64,000 nucleotides of DNA from Clostridium beijerinckii (lineage in GTDB: Bacteria; Bacillota; Clostridia; Clostridiales; Clostridiaceae). The stretch covers positions 2,508,001 through 2,572,000 of the forward strand of contig NZ_CP073653.1 in assembly GCF_018223745.1 (NCBI RefSeq), given 5' to 3'. Below the pieces are notes generated by a model that was given only the letters and a program-made list of their open reading frames with translations, was not told the DNA's origin and did not search any database. The position numbers were made by a program, and so were the translations under genes. Numbering within the stretch: the stretch's first letter is position 1; each line of letters begins with the position of its first letter. This document shows positions 1 through 9,029 of the stretch, in pieces.

Positions 1-219
1 AAATAGCTGTTAGATTACCATATAAGAAGTATATTGGTTAATATTGAATAAGAAAGCTATTATTGAATAGTACGATATTTGCTTTACTATTGGAATTTGA
101 AACTATACTTAAAAGAAAATCATTAAACTCCTTGCCTAATGAAAAATAATCATGGCATTTGGGTCTTGCTATTTTTTTCATGTGCCTTATTTTTCTTTAA
201 TATGATATTATTTAATAAT

Positions 220-1044
220 TCATTTTTGGGTTCTTCTACTAATTATTATAGAGGCAATTACACTTATTACAAGAATTAGTATAATAACAGAAATAGAAAT
301 CCCTATAGATATATGATACTTAAATGATATTCCAAGTTTTATACCAGTAAATATAAGTATTAAGGCTACTCCATATTTAACATATTCGAAGTTGCTATGT
401 AGTTTTTCTAAAAGAAAATATAAATTTCTAAGACCTAATATTGCAAAAATATTTGATGTATATACGATGAAAACATTAGTTGTTATTGCAAATATTGCAG
501 GAATTGAATCAATAGCAAATAGTAAATCTGATCCTTCAATTAAAAATAATATGGCAAATAATGGTGTTGCATGAAGAACATTGTTTATTTTCACAAAAAA
601 CTTTTCGTCATGAAGTTCTTTAGTTACAGGTATCATTTTTTTTAGAAGTTTAATTAATTTACTATTTTCAAATGATACATCATCTTCTTTGTTAATCATC
701 ATTTTTATACCACTTATAATAAGAAGTATACCAAATATATATATAATCCATTTAAATGCATTAATAATTGCAATTCCTAATAAAACAAATATGAATCTTA
801 AAATAATCGCACCAAAAATTCCATAAGTTAAAATTCTTTTTTGATGTTTAGCAGTAATTCCAAAGCTCGAGAAAATTAATAAAAAGAGAAAAAGATTATC
901 GACACTAAGACTTAATTCAATAATATATCCTCCGAGAAATTCTAAAGCTCTTTCAGAACCCATGTAATACCATATGGCTAAATTAAATATAGCGGCTATA
1001 AATGTAATTAATAAAAACTTAAATAAATGTTTTCCAGTAGACAT
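220..1044 (-). CDS. TerC/Alx family integral membrane protein (probable Mn2+ exporter)
   Basis: 274 aa, almost entirely hydrophobic with seven or eight membrane segments. The two acidic family motifs are visible: ELSLSVDN (residues 43-50) and EGSDLLFAIDS (170-180), which supply the conserved membrane-embedded Asp/Glu. TerC/Alx proteins export Mn2+ or help metallate exported proteins at the cytoplasmic membrane. A ribosome site (GGAGC on the minus strand) lies just upstream of the start. The gene is divergent from htpX, whose leader carries a Mn2+-type riboswitch, while terC itself shows no riboswitch in its own short upstream region. The family call is firm; the transported ion is inferred. 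Confidence 0.9.
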   Translation of the reverse strand: MSTGKHLFKFLLITFIAAIFNLAIWYYMGSERALEFLGGYIIELSLSVDNLFLFLLIFSSFGITAKHQKRILTYGIFGAIILRFIFVLLGIAIINAFKWIIYIFGILLIISGIKMMINKEDDVSFENSKLIKLLKKMIPVTKELHDEKFFVKINNVLHATPLFAILFLIEGSDLLFAIDSIPAIFAITTNVFIVYTSNIFAILGLRNLYFLLEKLHSNFEYVKYGVALILIFTGIKLGISFKYHISIGISISVIILILVISVIASIIISRRTQK

Positions 1045-1325
1045 TTTTGTAGCTCCTTTCAGATAAATTTATATTTAAATTATATATATTTTTTAATATA
1101 TTCGAAATTTTATGTAAAAACAATATTGATACAAGTTTGTTTTTGTATGAATTATAATGATTTTAAAAAAGTGATTAAAAAACTTGCTTATAATAATATA
1201 ACAATTATGTAAGAATAAATCAATAAAAGTTTATCATGTTAAGATTTCTATAATATTGACAAGTTTTTTATTTAATAGTAATATTATTAATAACAATACT
1301 AAAAAGACAGTGATAATCTCATTTA
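1045..1325. other. terC-htpX divergent intergenic region
   Basis: AT-rich spacer that should hold the promoters of both divergent genes. Only a short low-complexity reading frame crosses it, with no ribosome site, and I do not regard it as a gene. Confidence 0.5.
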
Positions 1326-1424
1326 TAGGGGGAGTAACTGCCTGTTGATTATAACAGGATTCAAAGTCGTCATTACGGAGAGATCCCGGCTTTGAAAGCA
1401 AAAAATGCTTAGTGAGACTCTATA
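1326..1424 (+). promoter_or_regulatory. yybP-ykoY (Mn2+) riboswitch aptamer
   Basis: The conserved yybP-ykoY segments occur in order: GGGGGAGTAACT near 1328, a short hairpin (CCTGTTgattatAACAGG), TCGTCATTACGG near 1367, CCCGGCTTTG near 1385, and GAGACT near 1413. The outer stem can form between TTATAG (about 1324-1329) and CTATAG (1419-1424). CTATAG is also part of the following terminator, so ligand binding should block termination (an ON switch). It precedes htpX. This class is known to sense Mn2+ and usually controls Mn exporters. Confidence 0.85.
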
Positions 1425-1457
1425 GTTAGAACGTGTTCTAGCTATAGAGTTTTTTTG
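1416..1457 (+). terminator. riboswitch expression-platform terminator
   Basis: Strong hairpin with arms ACTCTATAGTTAGAAC and GTTCTAGCTATAGAGT followed by seven T. It shares CTATAG with the aptamer closing stem, giving mutually exclusive folds upstream of htpX. Confidence 0.85.
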
Positions 1458-1528
1458 TTACATAAATTTCTGAATTGAGAAAAAATTGTCAAAATATTTT
1501 AGTAATTAAGTAAAAGGAGGAAAACAAA

Positions 1529-2383
1529 ATGAATAGTTTTGGAAATCAAATTAAAACTTTGCTTCTGATGAGTGTCCTGACGATATTAGTAGTATTAATA
1601 GGAATAGGTATTGGAGGTCAATCAGGGATGCTGATGGCTTTGGTGCTCGCATTAGTTATGAATGGAGGAAGTTATTGGTTTAGTGATAAAATTGCACTAT
1701 CTATGACTGGAGCTAAGCCGTTAACAAGAAATGATAATATTGAAATTTATAATATGGTGGAAAGATTGACAGCAAATGCAGGAATACCAATGCCAAGGCT
1801 TTATATTACACCTTCTACTCAGCCTAATGCGTTTGCAACAGGAAGAAATCCTAAGCATTCAGCTGTTGCAGTTACACAAGGACTATTGAATATACTAAAT
1901 TATGAAGAATTAGAAGGTGTTATTGCTCATGAACTGGCACATATTAAGAATAGGGACGTGCTTATAAGTACTATTGCAGCTGTAATGGCAGGAGTAATCA
2001 CAACAATGGCTAATTGGGCGCAATGGGCGTTAATGTTTGGCAGGGGTAACAGTGATGAAGAAGAAGGCTCAGGATTCCTAGCAGCTTTACCATTAATTAT
2101 TTTAGGACCTATTGCTGCTATGTTAGTACAGATGGCAGTATCAAGATCTAGAGAATATCTTGCTGACAGTACAGGAGCGAGGATTGCAGGACATAGCAGA
2201 GGACTCTCTAAAGCATTACTTAAGTTAGATCAGGCTTCAAGAGTGGTTCCTATGGACGTAAATCCCGCAGCAAGTCATATGTTTATAGTCAATCCTCTAA
2301 GTGCGAAAAGATTAATGAACCTATTTAGCACTCATCCAACTATAGAAGATAGAGTACGTAGACTTCAAAATTCAAATTTATAG
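1529..2383 (+). CDS. htpX: HtpX-type M48 membrane zinc metalloprotease
   Basis: 284 aa. The zinc site HELAH is at residues 134-138 and the third ligand Glu is in SREYLADSTGA (E209). N-terminal membrane segments lie at about 11-30 and 33-50, with two more near 147-165 and 184-204, the usual HtpX layout and length. HtpX degrades misfolded membrane proteins on the cytoplasmic side. AAAGGAGG lies 8-10 nt before the ATG. The gene sits directly behind a yybP-ykoY riboswitch and its terminator, so expression should rise with Mn2+. That is an unusual client for this riboswitch class, but fitting for a metalloprotease next to a divergent terC. Confidence 0.93.
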   Translation: MNSFGNQIKTLLLMSVLTILVVLIGIGIGGQSGMLMALVLALVMNGGSYWFSDKIALSMTGAKPLTRNDNIEIYNMVERLTANAGIPMPRLYITPSTQPNAFATGRNPKHSAVAVTQGLLNILNYEELEGVIAHELAHIKNRDVLISTIAAVMAGVITTMANWAQWALMFGRGNSDEEEGSGFLAALPLIILGPIAAMLVQMAVSRSREYLADSTGARIAGHSRGLSKALLKLDQASRVVPMDVNPAASHMFIVNPLSAKRLMNLFSTHPTIEDRVRRLQNSNL

Positions 2384-2533
2384 TCTTGTTTATAATTTTT
2401 CAAGAAAAATCAACCTTGCATAGGTAGAGTAATAAATAAATTCTATTTTTGTTATTATTTTTGAAGGCTATAGCTTGAAATTATGGTTAATATATTTCTG
2501 TAAAGAAATATAGTCAAAAGGAGGAATAATAAT

Positions 2534-2740
2534 ATGGCATCAAGTAGCAGTGGAAGAAATACAACTTTAATACCAGAAGCAAAACAAGGATTACAAAGAT
2601 TAAAAACTGAAGTGGCTTCAGAAATTGGATTAAGTGATTATGAAAACATTGATAAAGGAAACCTTTCTTCAAGAGACAATGGTAGAATTGGTGGAGAAAT
2701 GGTGAAAAGAATGATAGAAAGCTACGAACAAGAGCTTTAA
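2534..2740 (+). CDS. Alpha/beta-type small acid-soluble spore protein
   Basis: 68 aa with the two family signatures: the GPR protease recognition segment around TEVASEIGL (residues 25-33) and the C-terminal stretch RDNGRIGGEMVKRMIESYE. These proteins coat spore DNA in the A-like conformation, protect it from UV and heat damage, and are degraded by GPR on germination. AAGGAGG precedes the ATG at normal spacing. It is monocistronic with a hairpin downstream; a sigma-G promoter is expected in the 2384-2513 gap but I did not resolve it. It shows that the host is a spore former. Confidence 0.95.
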   Translation: MASSSSGRNTTLIPEAKQGLQRLKTEVASEIGLSDYENIDKGNLSSRDNGRIGGEMVKRMIESYEQEL

Positions 2741-2749
2741 ATAATAGTG

Positions 2750-2777
2750 AATGCACCAAATCTGTTTTTGGTGCATT
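2750..2777 (+). terminator. hairpin after SASP gene
   Basis: Perfect 11-bp inverted repeat AATGCACCAAA / TTTGGTGCATT just after the stop codon. The following T-tract is poor, so termination strength is uncertain. Confidence 0.5.
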
Positions 2778-2879
2778 TATAGCCTATGGCTAGATCTAGG
2801 TATATTTTATAGACTTTGTTTGTTAAATAATTTAAATAGATATACTAAATAAATATTAACTTCATTATACATTTTAATT

Positions 2880-3797
2880 TTATCCTTTCTGAATAGAACT
2901 TAATATAACACCTATGATGACAATAACTCCTCCTAATATCTGTATGGTGGATACACTTTCATGTAAGATTAATATTGAAAATATCAAACCTAAAACAGGA
3001 ACTAGATTCATAAGAGACACTGAAATACTAGAGGAGAGTTTTCTAAGTCCTAAATTATATAATAGAAATGCAACAATAGAGCAGCCTACACTTAGATAGA
3101 TCAATGCGCTTGCTGAAGTGATGGTAGGCATTCTACATGTTTTACCCTCGATGATGACAAATGGCAAAAAGAAGATGAAGCCTGCTAGCATCTGATAATA
3201 TGTTAACGTCATTGCAGAATATTTATTTGTCAAATCTCTCGTAATAAAGTTGTAGAATGCCCATACAATTCCCGCTCCTATTAGAATTATATTTCCTAAC
3301 ATAGATTTAGAATTCCCATCTACATTAATTTGAGTTAGAACTGCAACACCGATGATAGCGAGTATAATTCCAAGTACCTTTTTTATATTTGGCTTTGAAT
3401 GATAGATAAAAAATTCTAGTAATGTTGTAACAGCAGGAAAAGAAGCTACTATCAAAGCAGAATTTGAAGAAGATGTCATACTAACCCCAATGTTTTCTAT
3501 TGCAAAATAAAGTGTAATCCCCAAAAATCCACTTAATGCAATACGCATACGATCTTCCTTTTGTATTTGTTCATTATTTGATGTAATTTTCCTCATGAAC
3601 CAAAAGAGAATCACAGCAAAAAGAGTTCTAACTGCAGCGAGTTGAATAGGAGCAAAAGTTTCATAAGCTAATTTTGTTGCAATAAAAGATGCACTCCATA
3701 ATACAACAGCCCCAGTACTAGCCAAGTAATAGTAAGATAAAGTTCCATTTTGTATATTTGTTTTTTGATTATCTAGTAATGATTTGGCATTTAACAT
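2880..3797 (-). CDS. EamA-family (DMT superfamily) transporter
   Basis: 305 aa with about ten membrane helices arranged as two EamA repeats. The first repeat starts near residue 25 (GAVVLWSASFIATKLAYE) and the second near 165 (LGNIILIGAGIVWAFYNFITR). Such proteins export metabolites or amino acids, and the substrate cannot be read from sequence. A GGGGG ribosome site lies about 10 nt before the ATG at 3797. The gene is divergent from a TrmB-type regulator, and the shared intergenic region holds two operator-like sites, suggesting that this regulator controls the transporter. Confidence 0.9.
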   Translation of the reverse strand: MLNAKSLLDNQKTNIQNGTLSYYYLASTGAVVLWSASFIATKLAYETFAPIQLAAVRTLFAVILFWFMRKITSNNEQIQKEDRMRIALSGFLGITLYFAIENIGVSMTSSSNSALIVASFPAVTTLLEFFIYHSKPNIKKVLGIILAIIGVAVLTQINVDGNSKSMLGNIILIGAGIVWAFYNFITRDLTNKYSAMTLTYYQMLAGFIFFLPFVIIEGKTCRMPTITSASALIYLSVGCSIVAFLLYNLGLRKLSSSISVSLMNLVPVLGLIFSILILHESVSTIQILGGVIVIIGVILSSIQKG

Positions 3798-3822
3798 AGA
3801 AATATATATCCCCCTTTTAATT

Positions 3823-3920
3823 TAGTGACTACTATTGTAACTACTTGTGATTACAATATCAGTTTTAGTTGATTGTGTCAATAGATTTAGTTATAATATT
3901 AGTTACTAAAGTAGCGACTA
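3823..3920. promoter_or_regulatory. paired operator-like sites between EamA and TrmB genes
   Basis: A 21-bp site at 3823-3843 (TAGTGACTACTATTGTAACT plus A) recurs inverted at 3900-3920 with 17 of 21 bases identical. Each copy is itself partly palindromic (TAGT...ACTA). They flank the divergent promoters, the distal one ending 17 nt before the TrmB start codon, as expected for autoregulation plus control of the transporter. Confidence 0.6.
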
Positions 3921-3937
3921 ATATTATTGGAGGATTT

Positions 3938-4762
3938 ATGGAAGATAACATTTTAGAAGTATTAAAAAATTTAAATTTTACAGAATATGAAGCAAAAGCA
4001 TACCTTACATTATTAGAAGAATCACCATTAACAGGCTATGCAGTAGCAAAAAATTCAGGTGTGCCACGTTCAAAAATATATGAGGTTTTAGATAGTCTTG
4101 CTATGCGTGGAGATATTTTAATTAGCCATGGAAATACACAACAGTATGTTCCAATTCCAGCAAAAGAACTTATTAAAAATCGTCGGGTAAAAGCTGAAGA
4201 GAATTTTAAACTTGCAGAAAAATCTTTAGAACAATATAATCAATCTTCGAAGAATCGTGAGAATATCTGGAATATAACTGGTCATGACGAAATACTTGAT
4301 AAAGTAAAAGAATGCATCCTCTCAGCAAAACATAGAATTTTGCTTGAACTTTGGAAAGAGGAATTCAAGGAATTAGAATCTGAATTGAAAAAGGCAGCTG
4401 ATAAAGGAGTTATGGTAACCATTATTGCTTATGGAGAAATAGTAACTGATTTTGCAAATGTTTACTTACATGATATGAGTACAGAAATTACCGATGAATA
4501 CGGAGGGCGTTGGATTGTAGCTAGTGCCGATAATTCAGAAGTTGTAGCTGGTATTGTATCACTAGGTAAAGATAGCAGGGCAGCGTGGACAATGCATAAA
4601 GGATTGGTTATGCCTATAACAGAAGTAATTATTCATGATCTGTATATTATGGAAATCATGGAGAAGCATAGAGAATTATTAGAAGAAAGTTTTGGCAAAA
4701 ATCTTATTGAACTTCGTAAGAAATTTTCTATATACCAAGATTTAAAAAAACATTATGTATAA
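3938..4762 (+). CDS. TrmB-family transcriptional regulator
   Basis: 274 aa from this start. The N-terminal winged helix-turn-helix is the TrmB type (LNFTEYEAKAYLTLLE, GVPRSKIYEVLDSL). The C-terminal half (residues about 110-240) is the PLD-like effector domain of the family (RILLELWKEEF). ATG 3938 is preferred over the longer frame starting at 3869 because GGAGG at 3929-3933 is correctly spaced and the upstream codons overlap the operator region. TrmB proteins usually sense sugars; the ligand here is unknown. It likely represses itself and the divergent EamA gene. Confidence 0.85.
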   Translation: MEDNILEVLKNLNFTEYEAKAYLTLLEESPLTGYAVAKNSGVPRSKIYEVLDSLAMRGDILISHGNTQQYVPIPAKELIKNRRVKAEENFKLAEKSLEQYNQSSKNRENIWNITGHDEILDKVKECILSAKHRILLELWKEEFKELESELKKAADKGVMVTIIAYGEIVTDFANVYLHDMSTEITDEYGGRWIVASADNSEVVAGIVSLGKDSRAAWTMHKGLVMPITEVIIHDLYIMEIMEKHRELLEESFGKNLIELRKKFSIYQDLKKHYV

Positions 4763-4796
4763 TTAATCTATGAAATCATAATAGTTTATTTTAAAA

Positions 4797-4890
4797 ACTA
4801 GGTCGGAAAAATAGAAAAAACACTAACGATTAAGATACCTAAATGCTGGTGCTTTCTAACTTGATGACCTATAGGAGAATCGAACTCCTG
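4797..4890 (+). repeat. att-like direct repeat, copy 1 (contains tRNA 3'-end remnant)
   Basis: About 93 bp repeated in the same orientation at 17461-17553 at roughly 85-90 percent identity by eye. The shared end read on the minus strand contains a T-arm (GGAGTTCGATTCTCC) followed by an acceptor-like end. In this copy the acceptor has decayed (TATAGGTCA instead of TATGGGTCA) and there is no complete tRNA. Best read as the left attachment-site scar of an integrative element. Confidence 0.55.
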
Positions 4891-4904
4891 AATGGTATTT
4901 TAAT

Positions 4905-5330
4905 ACTTTTGATACTATGCCAAGTGAGTTATATGATGCTACAATGCTCTATGGGTGTGAAGCAAATATTCTTGATGAAAGCGGTAATATAGATTTGTCA
5001 ATTGAAAAGCAAGAAAAGCTTGATATTATTATAGGAAGTCTACATGATCCAGTTGTAGAAATAGGAAAGAGTCTTGAAATTTATACAAAGATGTTTTTAA
5101 AAGCAATGGATAATCCAAACCTACATATTTTAGGTCATATAGGAAATCCAAAGTTGCCTATATATGAATAGGAGATTGTAAAAAAAGGCAAAAGATAAGA
5201 ATATATTAATAGAAATAATTAATAAATCATTTTCGGTAAAGAGAAAATGATGTGATGTGATTTGCAAAAAGATTGCATTGCTTTGCAAAGAATTAAGAAG
5301 AAAATGCCAATATAATTTTTTGACTATCTT
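4905..5330 (+). pseudogene. PHP-domain hydrolase (YcdX-like) remnant
   Basis: The readable part (ATG at 4917, 84 codons) contains the middle of a PHP phosphoesterase: GCEANI, then LDIIIGSLHDP and NPNLHILGHIGNPKLPIYE. The frame then hits TAG (5169-5171), and a shifted frame continues the family sequence as AKDKNILIEI..NKSF to about 5260, with weaker traces to 5330. The N-terminal metal-binding third is missing; the sequence starts right at the att-like repeat. Truncation, a stop and a frameshift make it a dead gene. Confidence 0.75.
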
Positions 5331-5443
5331 GGTATTTTGTAAAAATTAATGATAGTAATGGAAAAAGTTTGGATTAGTAAAAATAAGTTTATGATATAAT
5401 TAGGTAAATTTATAAAAAATCAAGATAATAGATGAAATATTTT

Positions 5444-5492
5444 AGCGAAAGTTATAAACTATAAATAAGCGTATAATTTTCGCTGATTTTTT
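5444..5492 (+). terminator. intrinsic terminator in the leader of the chemotaxis gene
   Basis: Arms AGCGAAAGTTATA (5444-5456) and TATAATTTTCGCT (5472-5484) followed by a T-run. It lies downstream of a plausible TATAAT (about 5393-5398) and only about 30 nt before the receptor start codon, so it may act as an attenuator rather than end an upstream transcript. Confidence 0.6.
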
Positions 5493-5523
5493 GTTTAAAT
5501 AAGTTATAAGGGGAATGATTTTA

Positions 5524-7224
5524 ATGATAAAAGGGATAAAGCTAAAAGTATTGCTGCCATTAATATCAATAAGTTTGTTTTTTATAGTGTTTATGGCAAT
5601 ACAATTTAACTCTACAAGTAATAATTTAAAAAAGGTACGGGAAATGAATAATAAGTATTTTTATACAAGCACTAAAGCAGATGAACTAAAATTAGATGTT
5701 GTACAAGTCCAGCAATTCCTTACAGATATTAGCGCGACAAGAGGCGCAAAAGGTTTTGATGATGGTTTTGATGAAGCAGAAAAATTTGCTAAGGATCTAG
5801 AAAGTGTTTTGAGTGATCTTAAAGAAAAAAATCCAGAAAGTGCAAATGAATTAGATAATATACAAAAAAGTTTTGAACCTTATTATGAAACAGGAAAGAA
5901 AATGGCGCAAGCTTACATAGACGGTGGGCCTGAAAAAGGAAATTTATCTATGGAAGAATTTGATTCTACTTCAGAAAAGATTAATGAGGAAGTTGATAAA
6001 TTTAACGAAGCAGCAGCAAAAAACATCGAAATATCTATAAGTAGTATAGAAAATGATATAAGAAATACAATAATTTTAATGGGAATATCTGTTCTAGCCT
6101 TGGTAATAATATTTGTTATAACTTGGAGATATATATCTAAAAATATTGTTACACCAATAACTACTATGCTTTCAAAACTCAATGAAATGTCTAATAATGG
6201 CGGAGATTTAACTCAAAGGATTGATTTTCATAGCAATGATGAGATTGGTGAAATGGCAAAAAGTTTTAATTTAATGCAGGAGTCTTTTAGGCAGATTATC
6301 AATGTCGTTATTAATGAATCAAGAAATGTTGAAAATAAAGTTGAAAAAACTAATGAAAATATAGGTAAGTTATCTGGATTAATCGAAAATGTTTATACTA
6401 CAACAGAAGAATTATCAAGTGGTATGGAGGAGACAGCAGCGTCAACAGAAGAAATGGGCAATACTACATATTTAATTAACTCAGATATGATGGGAATTGC
6501 ACAAAAGGCAAAAAGTGAAGCTGAGAATTCGAAGCTTATAAATGAGAGAGCTAATGAACTTAAAAATAAAGCTGTTAATTCTATGGAAAATGCTCAAAAG
6601 ATTAATTTACAAACTCAAAGTAAATTATTAGAAGCTATTGAAAAAGCTAAAGAAGTAGAAAAGATAAAGGCCTTATCAGAAGCTATTTTAGAAATTGCCT
6701 CTCAAACAAATTTATTAGCATTAAATGCATCAATAGAGGCTCAAAGAGCAGGTGAAGCAGGCAAAGGTTTTTCAGTAGTAGCAGAAGAAATTAGAAATCT
6801 TGCAGAAGATTCTAAAAAAACTGTATCAGAAATAAGTAATATTAGTAATATTGTTATGGAAATAGTAGACAACTTAGTTTCTACTTCTCAAGATATGATA
6901 AAATTTATTAATGTTGATGTGATAAATGATTATGAGATGATTGTTAAAACAGGAGAGCAGTACAGTAAGGATGCAGCTATGGTTTATGATATGACAACAG
7001 AATTTAGCAATAAATCTAACAGTATTATGGATTCTATGCTTAGAGTTGCGGATGCAGTAAAACAAATAAATGATTCAAATACTGAATTAGCTGATGGAAC
7101 CAATAATATTGCAGAAAATATGAATACTATATCTGAAAGTTCAGGAAATGTTGTTGAATTAATTAAGGAAGTTAATGTAAGCACTAATAAGCTAGTTAAT
7201 ATGGTTAATAATTTTAAGGTATAG
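5524..7224 (+). CDS. Methyl-accepting chemotaxis protein
   Basis: 566 aa. TM1 is at about residues 9-27 and TM2 at about 183-203. Between them is an extracytoplasmic helical sensor of about 155 residues. A HAMP domain follows ([20 protein letters not shown]...DLTQRIDF), then the cytoplasmic signalling coiled coil. The hairpin tip near residues 390-415 reads [19 protein letters not shown], then [19 protein letters not shown], and binds CheA/CheW. The ATG at 5524 is chosen over 5515 because GGGG ends at 5513, too close to the earlier ATG. No chemotaxis operon is adjacent, so it is a stand-alone receptor, possibly attenuated by the leader terminator. The ligand is unknown. Confidence 0.93.
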   Translation: MIKGIKLKVLLPLISISLFFIVFMAIQFNSTSNNLKKVREMNNKYFYTSTKADELKLDVVQVQQFLTDISATRGAKGFDDGFDEAEKFAKDLESVLSDLKEKNPESANELDNIQKSFEPYYETGKKMAQAYIDGGPEKGNLSMEEFDSTSEKINEEVDKFNEAAAKNIEISISSIENDIRNTIILMGISVLALVIIFVITWRYISKNIVTPITTMLSKLNEMSNNGGDLTQRIDFHSNDEIGEMAKSFNLMQESFRQIINVVINESRNVENKVEKTNENIGKLSGLIENVYTTTEELSSGMEETAASTEEMGNTTYLINSDMMGIAQKAKSEAENSKLINERANELKNKAVNSMENAQKINLQTQSKLLEAIEKAKEVEKIKALSEAILEIASQTNLLALNASIEAQRAGEAGKGFSVVAEEIRNLAEDSKKTVSEISNISNIVMEIVDNLVSTSQDMIKFINVDVINDYEMIVKTGEQYSKDAAMVYDMTTEFSNKSNSIMDSMLRVADAVKQINDSNTELADGTNNIAENMNTISESSGNVVELIKEVNVSTNKLVNMVNNFKV

Positions 7225-7361
7225 CTATGATTATTAAAAAGAAATAAGTGCATAAAGAAAAAACAAATGAATTTAGGCGGTTTTTAAAAATATTTCTTGA
7301 TAGTAAATTGTTGTGTTATAATCAAAGTTTTCAAGGAAGAATATAAGAAGGAGGAAGAGTT

Positions 7362-7931
7362 ATGTCAAATAACGTAAAACAGAGAAGAATAATTTTAGAT
7401 TTAGCAACTACTTTAGATGGCTTTATTGAAGGGAAAAACGGAGAAGTTGATTGGTGCATTATGGACGCTGATATGGGATTCACTAATTTCTTAAATGAAA
7501 TTGACACTATTTTATATGGTAGAAAGAGTTACGATTTATGGGGACAATATATTCCACAAGATGAAGATTCAGATGATGAAAAAGAAGTTTGGAAATTAAT
7601 TCATAGTAAAGAGAAATACGTGTTTTCCAGAACACAAATAGCTACTAATAATCAAGCAATATTTATAAATGAAAATATTCTTGAAGAAGTAAATAAATTG
7701 AAGAATAAGCCTGGTAAAGACATTTGGCTATATGGAGGAGCAAGTCTAATTACAACCTTTATAAATTTAGGGCTTGTTGATGAATTTAGATTATCTATTC
7801 ACCCTGTTATTTTGGGAGAAGGAAAACCGTTGTTTAATGATATAAAACAGAGAGTGAATTTAAAAATGGTCAACACCAGAACGTTCTCTTCTGGCGTTGT
7901 ACAATTAATTTATCATTGGAATGGTAATTAA
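7362..7931 (+). CDS. Dihydrofolate reductase-family (RibD C-terminal domain) protein
   Basis: 189 aa. It begins with the fold's first strand and substrate loop (IILDLATTLDGFIEG), followed by DTILYGRKSYDLWG and the NADPH-binding segment IWLYGGASLITTFINLGLVDE, ending with the strand pair DEFRLSIHPVILGEGKPLF. This is the YyaP/YwjB-like group of RibD_C reductases, usually of unknown substrate and not the true folate enzyme. AAGGAGGA lies before the ATG. It ends 4 nt into the convergent YvrJ gene, so the two transcripts run into each other. Confidence 0.85.
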   Translation: MSNNVKQRRIILDLATTLDGFIEGKNGEVDWCIMDADMGFTNFLNEIDTILYGRKSYDLWGQYIPQDEDSDDEKEVWKLIHSKEKYVFSRTQIATNNQAIFINENILEEVNKLKNKPGKDIWLYGGASLITTFINLGLVDEFRLSIHPVILGEGKPLFNDIKQRVNLKMVNTRTFSSGVVQLIYHWNGN

Positions 7932-8113
7932 TTTTTAACAGAACTCTCTGTATCAACAGCTACTCCAAGCTTAGCTGATATTATGGTATTTAATTTATTA
8001 ATTGAACTAGATAAGCTAACAATTTGTTTCTCTAAACGAATTAGCAAATAGGCAGATACCGCCACTGGAAACCCATTATTAACAATAAGGTTAATTAACT
8101 CATTTACTTCCAT
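7928..8113 (-). CDS. YvrJ-family small protein (cassette copy A)
   Basis: 61 aa: one hydrophobic segment (NNGFPVAVSAYLLIRLE, residues 12-28) and an amphipathic tail (SLSSSINKLNTIISAKLG), the usual YvrJ pattern. It is nearly identical to the gene at 54890-55090 through residue 54; the C-terminal ends differ. An AGGAGGTGA ribosome site is correctly spaced. YvrJ genes in clostridia often sit with DUF1659/DUF2922 genes and a small sigma factor, and all three partners are present in this window. A holin-like role has been suggested for look-alikes, but its function is unknown. Confidence 0.8.
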   Translation of the reverse strand: MEVNELINLIVNNGFPVAVSAYLLIRLEKQIVSLSSSINKLNTIISAKLGVAVDTESSVKN

Positions 8114-8218
8114 AAATCCATCACCTCCTATAATGGATATATGATATAAAACGTATTATTTCATGTTAGGAAACAAATAGTACATAAAACTAAAATATAT
8201 ACATCGCATAAATAATTC

Positions 8219-8364
8219 TTCATGATAATTCTAAAAATATTGCAAGAATTTTAGCTAAATGCCAGGGATGTAGCCTAAAATGCATTTGCGATAGAATAGA
8301 TCAAGTTATTGAAGATTATGTGGAGAAAACTACAGAGATCGTAAATGATTTTAGTTTTGAATAG
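8219..8364 (+). pseudogene. remnant of small Cys-rich protein (cassette copy A)
   Basis: The open frame ends with KCQGCSLKCICDRIDQ followed by DYVEKTTEIVNDFSFE and a stop. It matches the C-terminal half of the small protein at 56059-56292 almost residue for residue. The N-terminal part and any start codon are missing. A third, also broken, copy lies at 59405-59518. Confidence 0.65.
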
Positions 8365-8395
8365 GTAAATGAAATATTGGTATTATAATAAAGAT

Positions 8396-8427
8396 AACAG
8401 CTCTAAGGATTAACCTTAGAGCTGTTA
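8396..8427. terminator. bidirectional terminator between Cys remnant and sigma gene
   Basis: Perfect 13-bp inverted repeat AACAGCTCTAAGG / CCTTAGAGCTGTT with a 5-nt loop between two convergent genes. A decayed version of the same hairpin sits at the same place in the second cassette (about 59549-59575). Confidence 0.7.
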
Positions 8428-8438
8428 GACTTTTATGC

Positions 8439-9011
8439 TTAATAATACAATGAAATATTATTAAGGATTTTCATTAAAATGTTTTTCTTTTTTTGAATAG
8501 CAGTAGAGTAGCACATATTTTTAAAATAGGCATATTCCTTTACAGTGTAATTTTTGTAGAATACAAAATCTATAAGTTCAACTTCCTCTTTATTTAAATT
8601 CTCAAGGGCTAATTTTAAATCCTCATAGTCGCACATCTCACATAATGAAGTTTCAGTTGAAATCTCAAGTTCTGGAAAATTATTTTCTACATCATCATGT
8701 AAGCTTAATGCATCACTACCTTCAGTAGATCTTCTGGTTCTAGTTCTTTTTATTAGATCATTCATATTATTTTTAATGGCATTAGTAGCATAGGCAACGA
8801 ATCTATGCTTTTCTAAATTGTACCTGGAAACAGATTTAAAAAGTGAATGGTAACATTCCTGTATAATATCGTGGAAATTATACCTATCAATGAAAGTCCT
8901 TTTAGAAATATTGTAAATCAAAGGCCTAAATTCATAAGCTAATTTTTCTTTTGCTTCTTCATCATTATTCTTACATCTGGTAACTAAAGTTTCAACATAA
9001 TCAAAATCCAT
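8439..9011 (-). CDS. UviA/TcdR-like small sigma-70 family factor (copy A)
   Basis: 190 aa from ATG 9011, chosen because GGAGG on the minus strand is 5 nt before it; a longer frame to 9029 would begin before this ribosome site. Region 2 is visible (DIIQECYHSLFKSVSRYNLEKHRFVAYATNAIKNNM) and region 4 at the end (LNKEEVELIDFVFYKNYTVKEYAYFKNMCYSTAIQKKKNIL). The group-5 clostridial factors of this size (UviA, TcdR, BotR) switch on toxin, bacteriocin or phage-like genes. It is about 85-90 percent identical to the copy at 59592-60164. Likely targets are the adjacent YvrJ-type genes, which is inference. Confidence 0.82.
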   Translation of the reverse strand: MDFDYVETLVTRCKNNDEEAKEKLAYEFRPLIYNISKRTFIDRYNFHDIIQECYHSLFKSVSRYNLEKHRFVAYATNAIKNNMNDLIKRTRTRRSTEGSDALSLHDDVENNFPELEISTETSLCEMCDYEDLKLALENLNKEEVELIDFVFYKNYTVKEYAYFKNMCYSTAIQKKKNILMKILNNISLYY

Positions 9012-9029
9012 ATAAACCTCCATCTTCAA

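Noticed and set aside
1027..1212. 61-codon frame upstream of terC
   Set aside because: Overlaps the terC start on the other strand, has no ribosome site and looks like random AT-rich coding.
4870..4888. possible tRNA gene on the minus strand
   Set aside because: Only the T-arm and a damaged acceptor end are present, with no D-arm or anticodon arm. The same holds at 17525-17553, where the acceptor end is intact but the body is missing.
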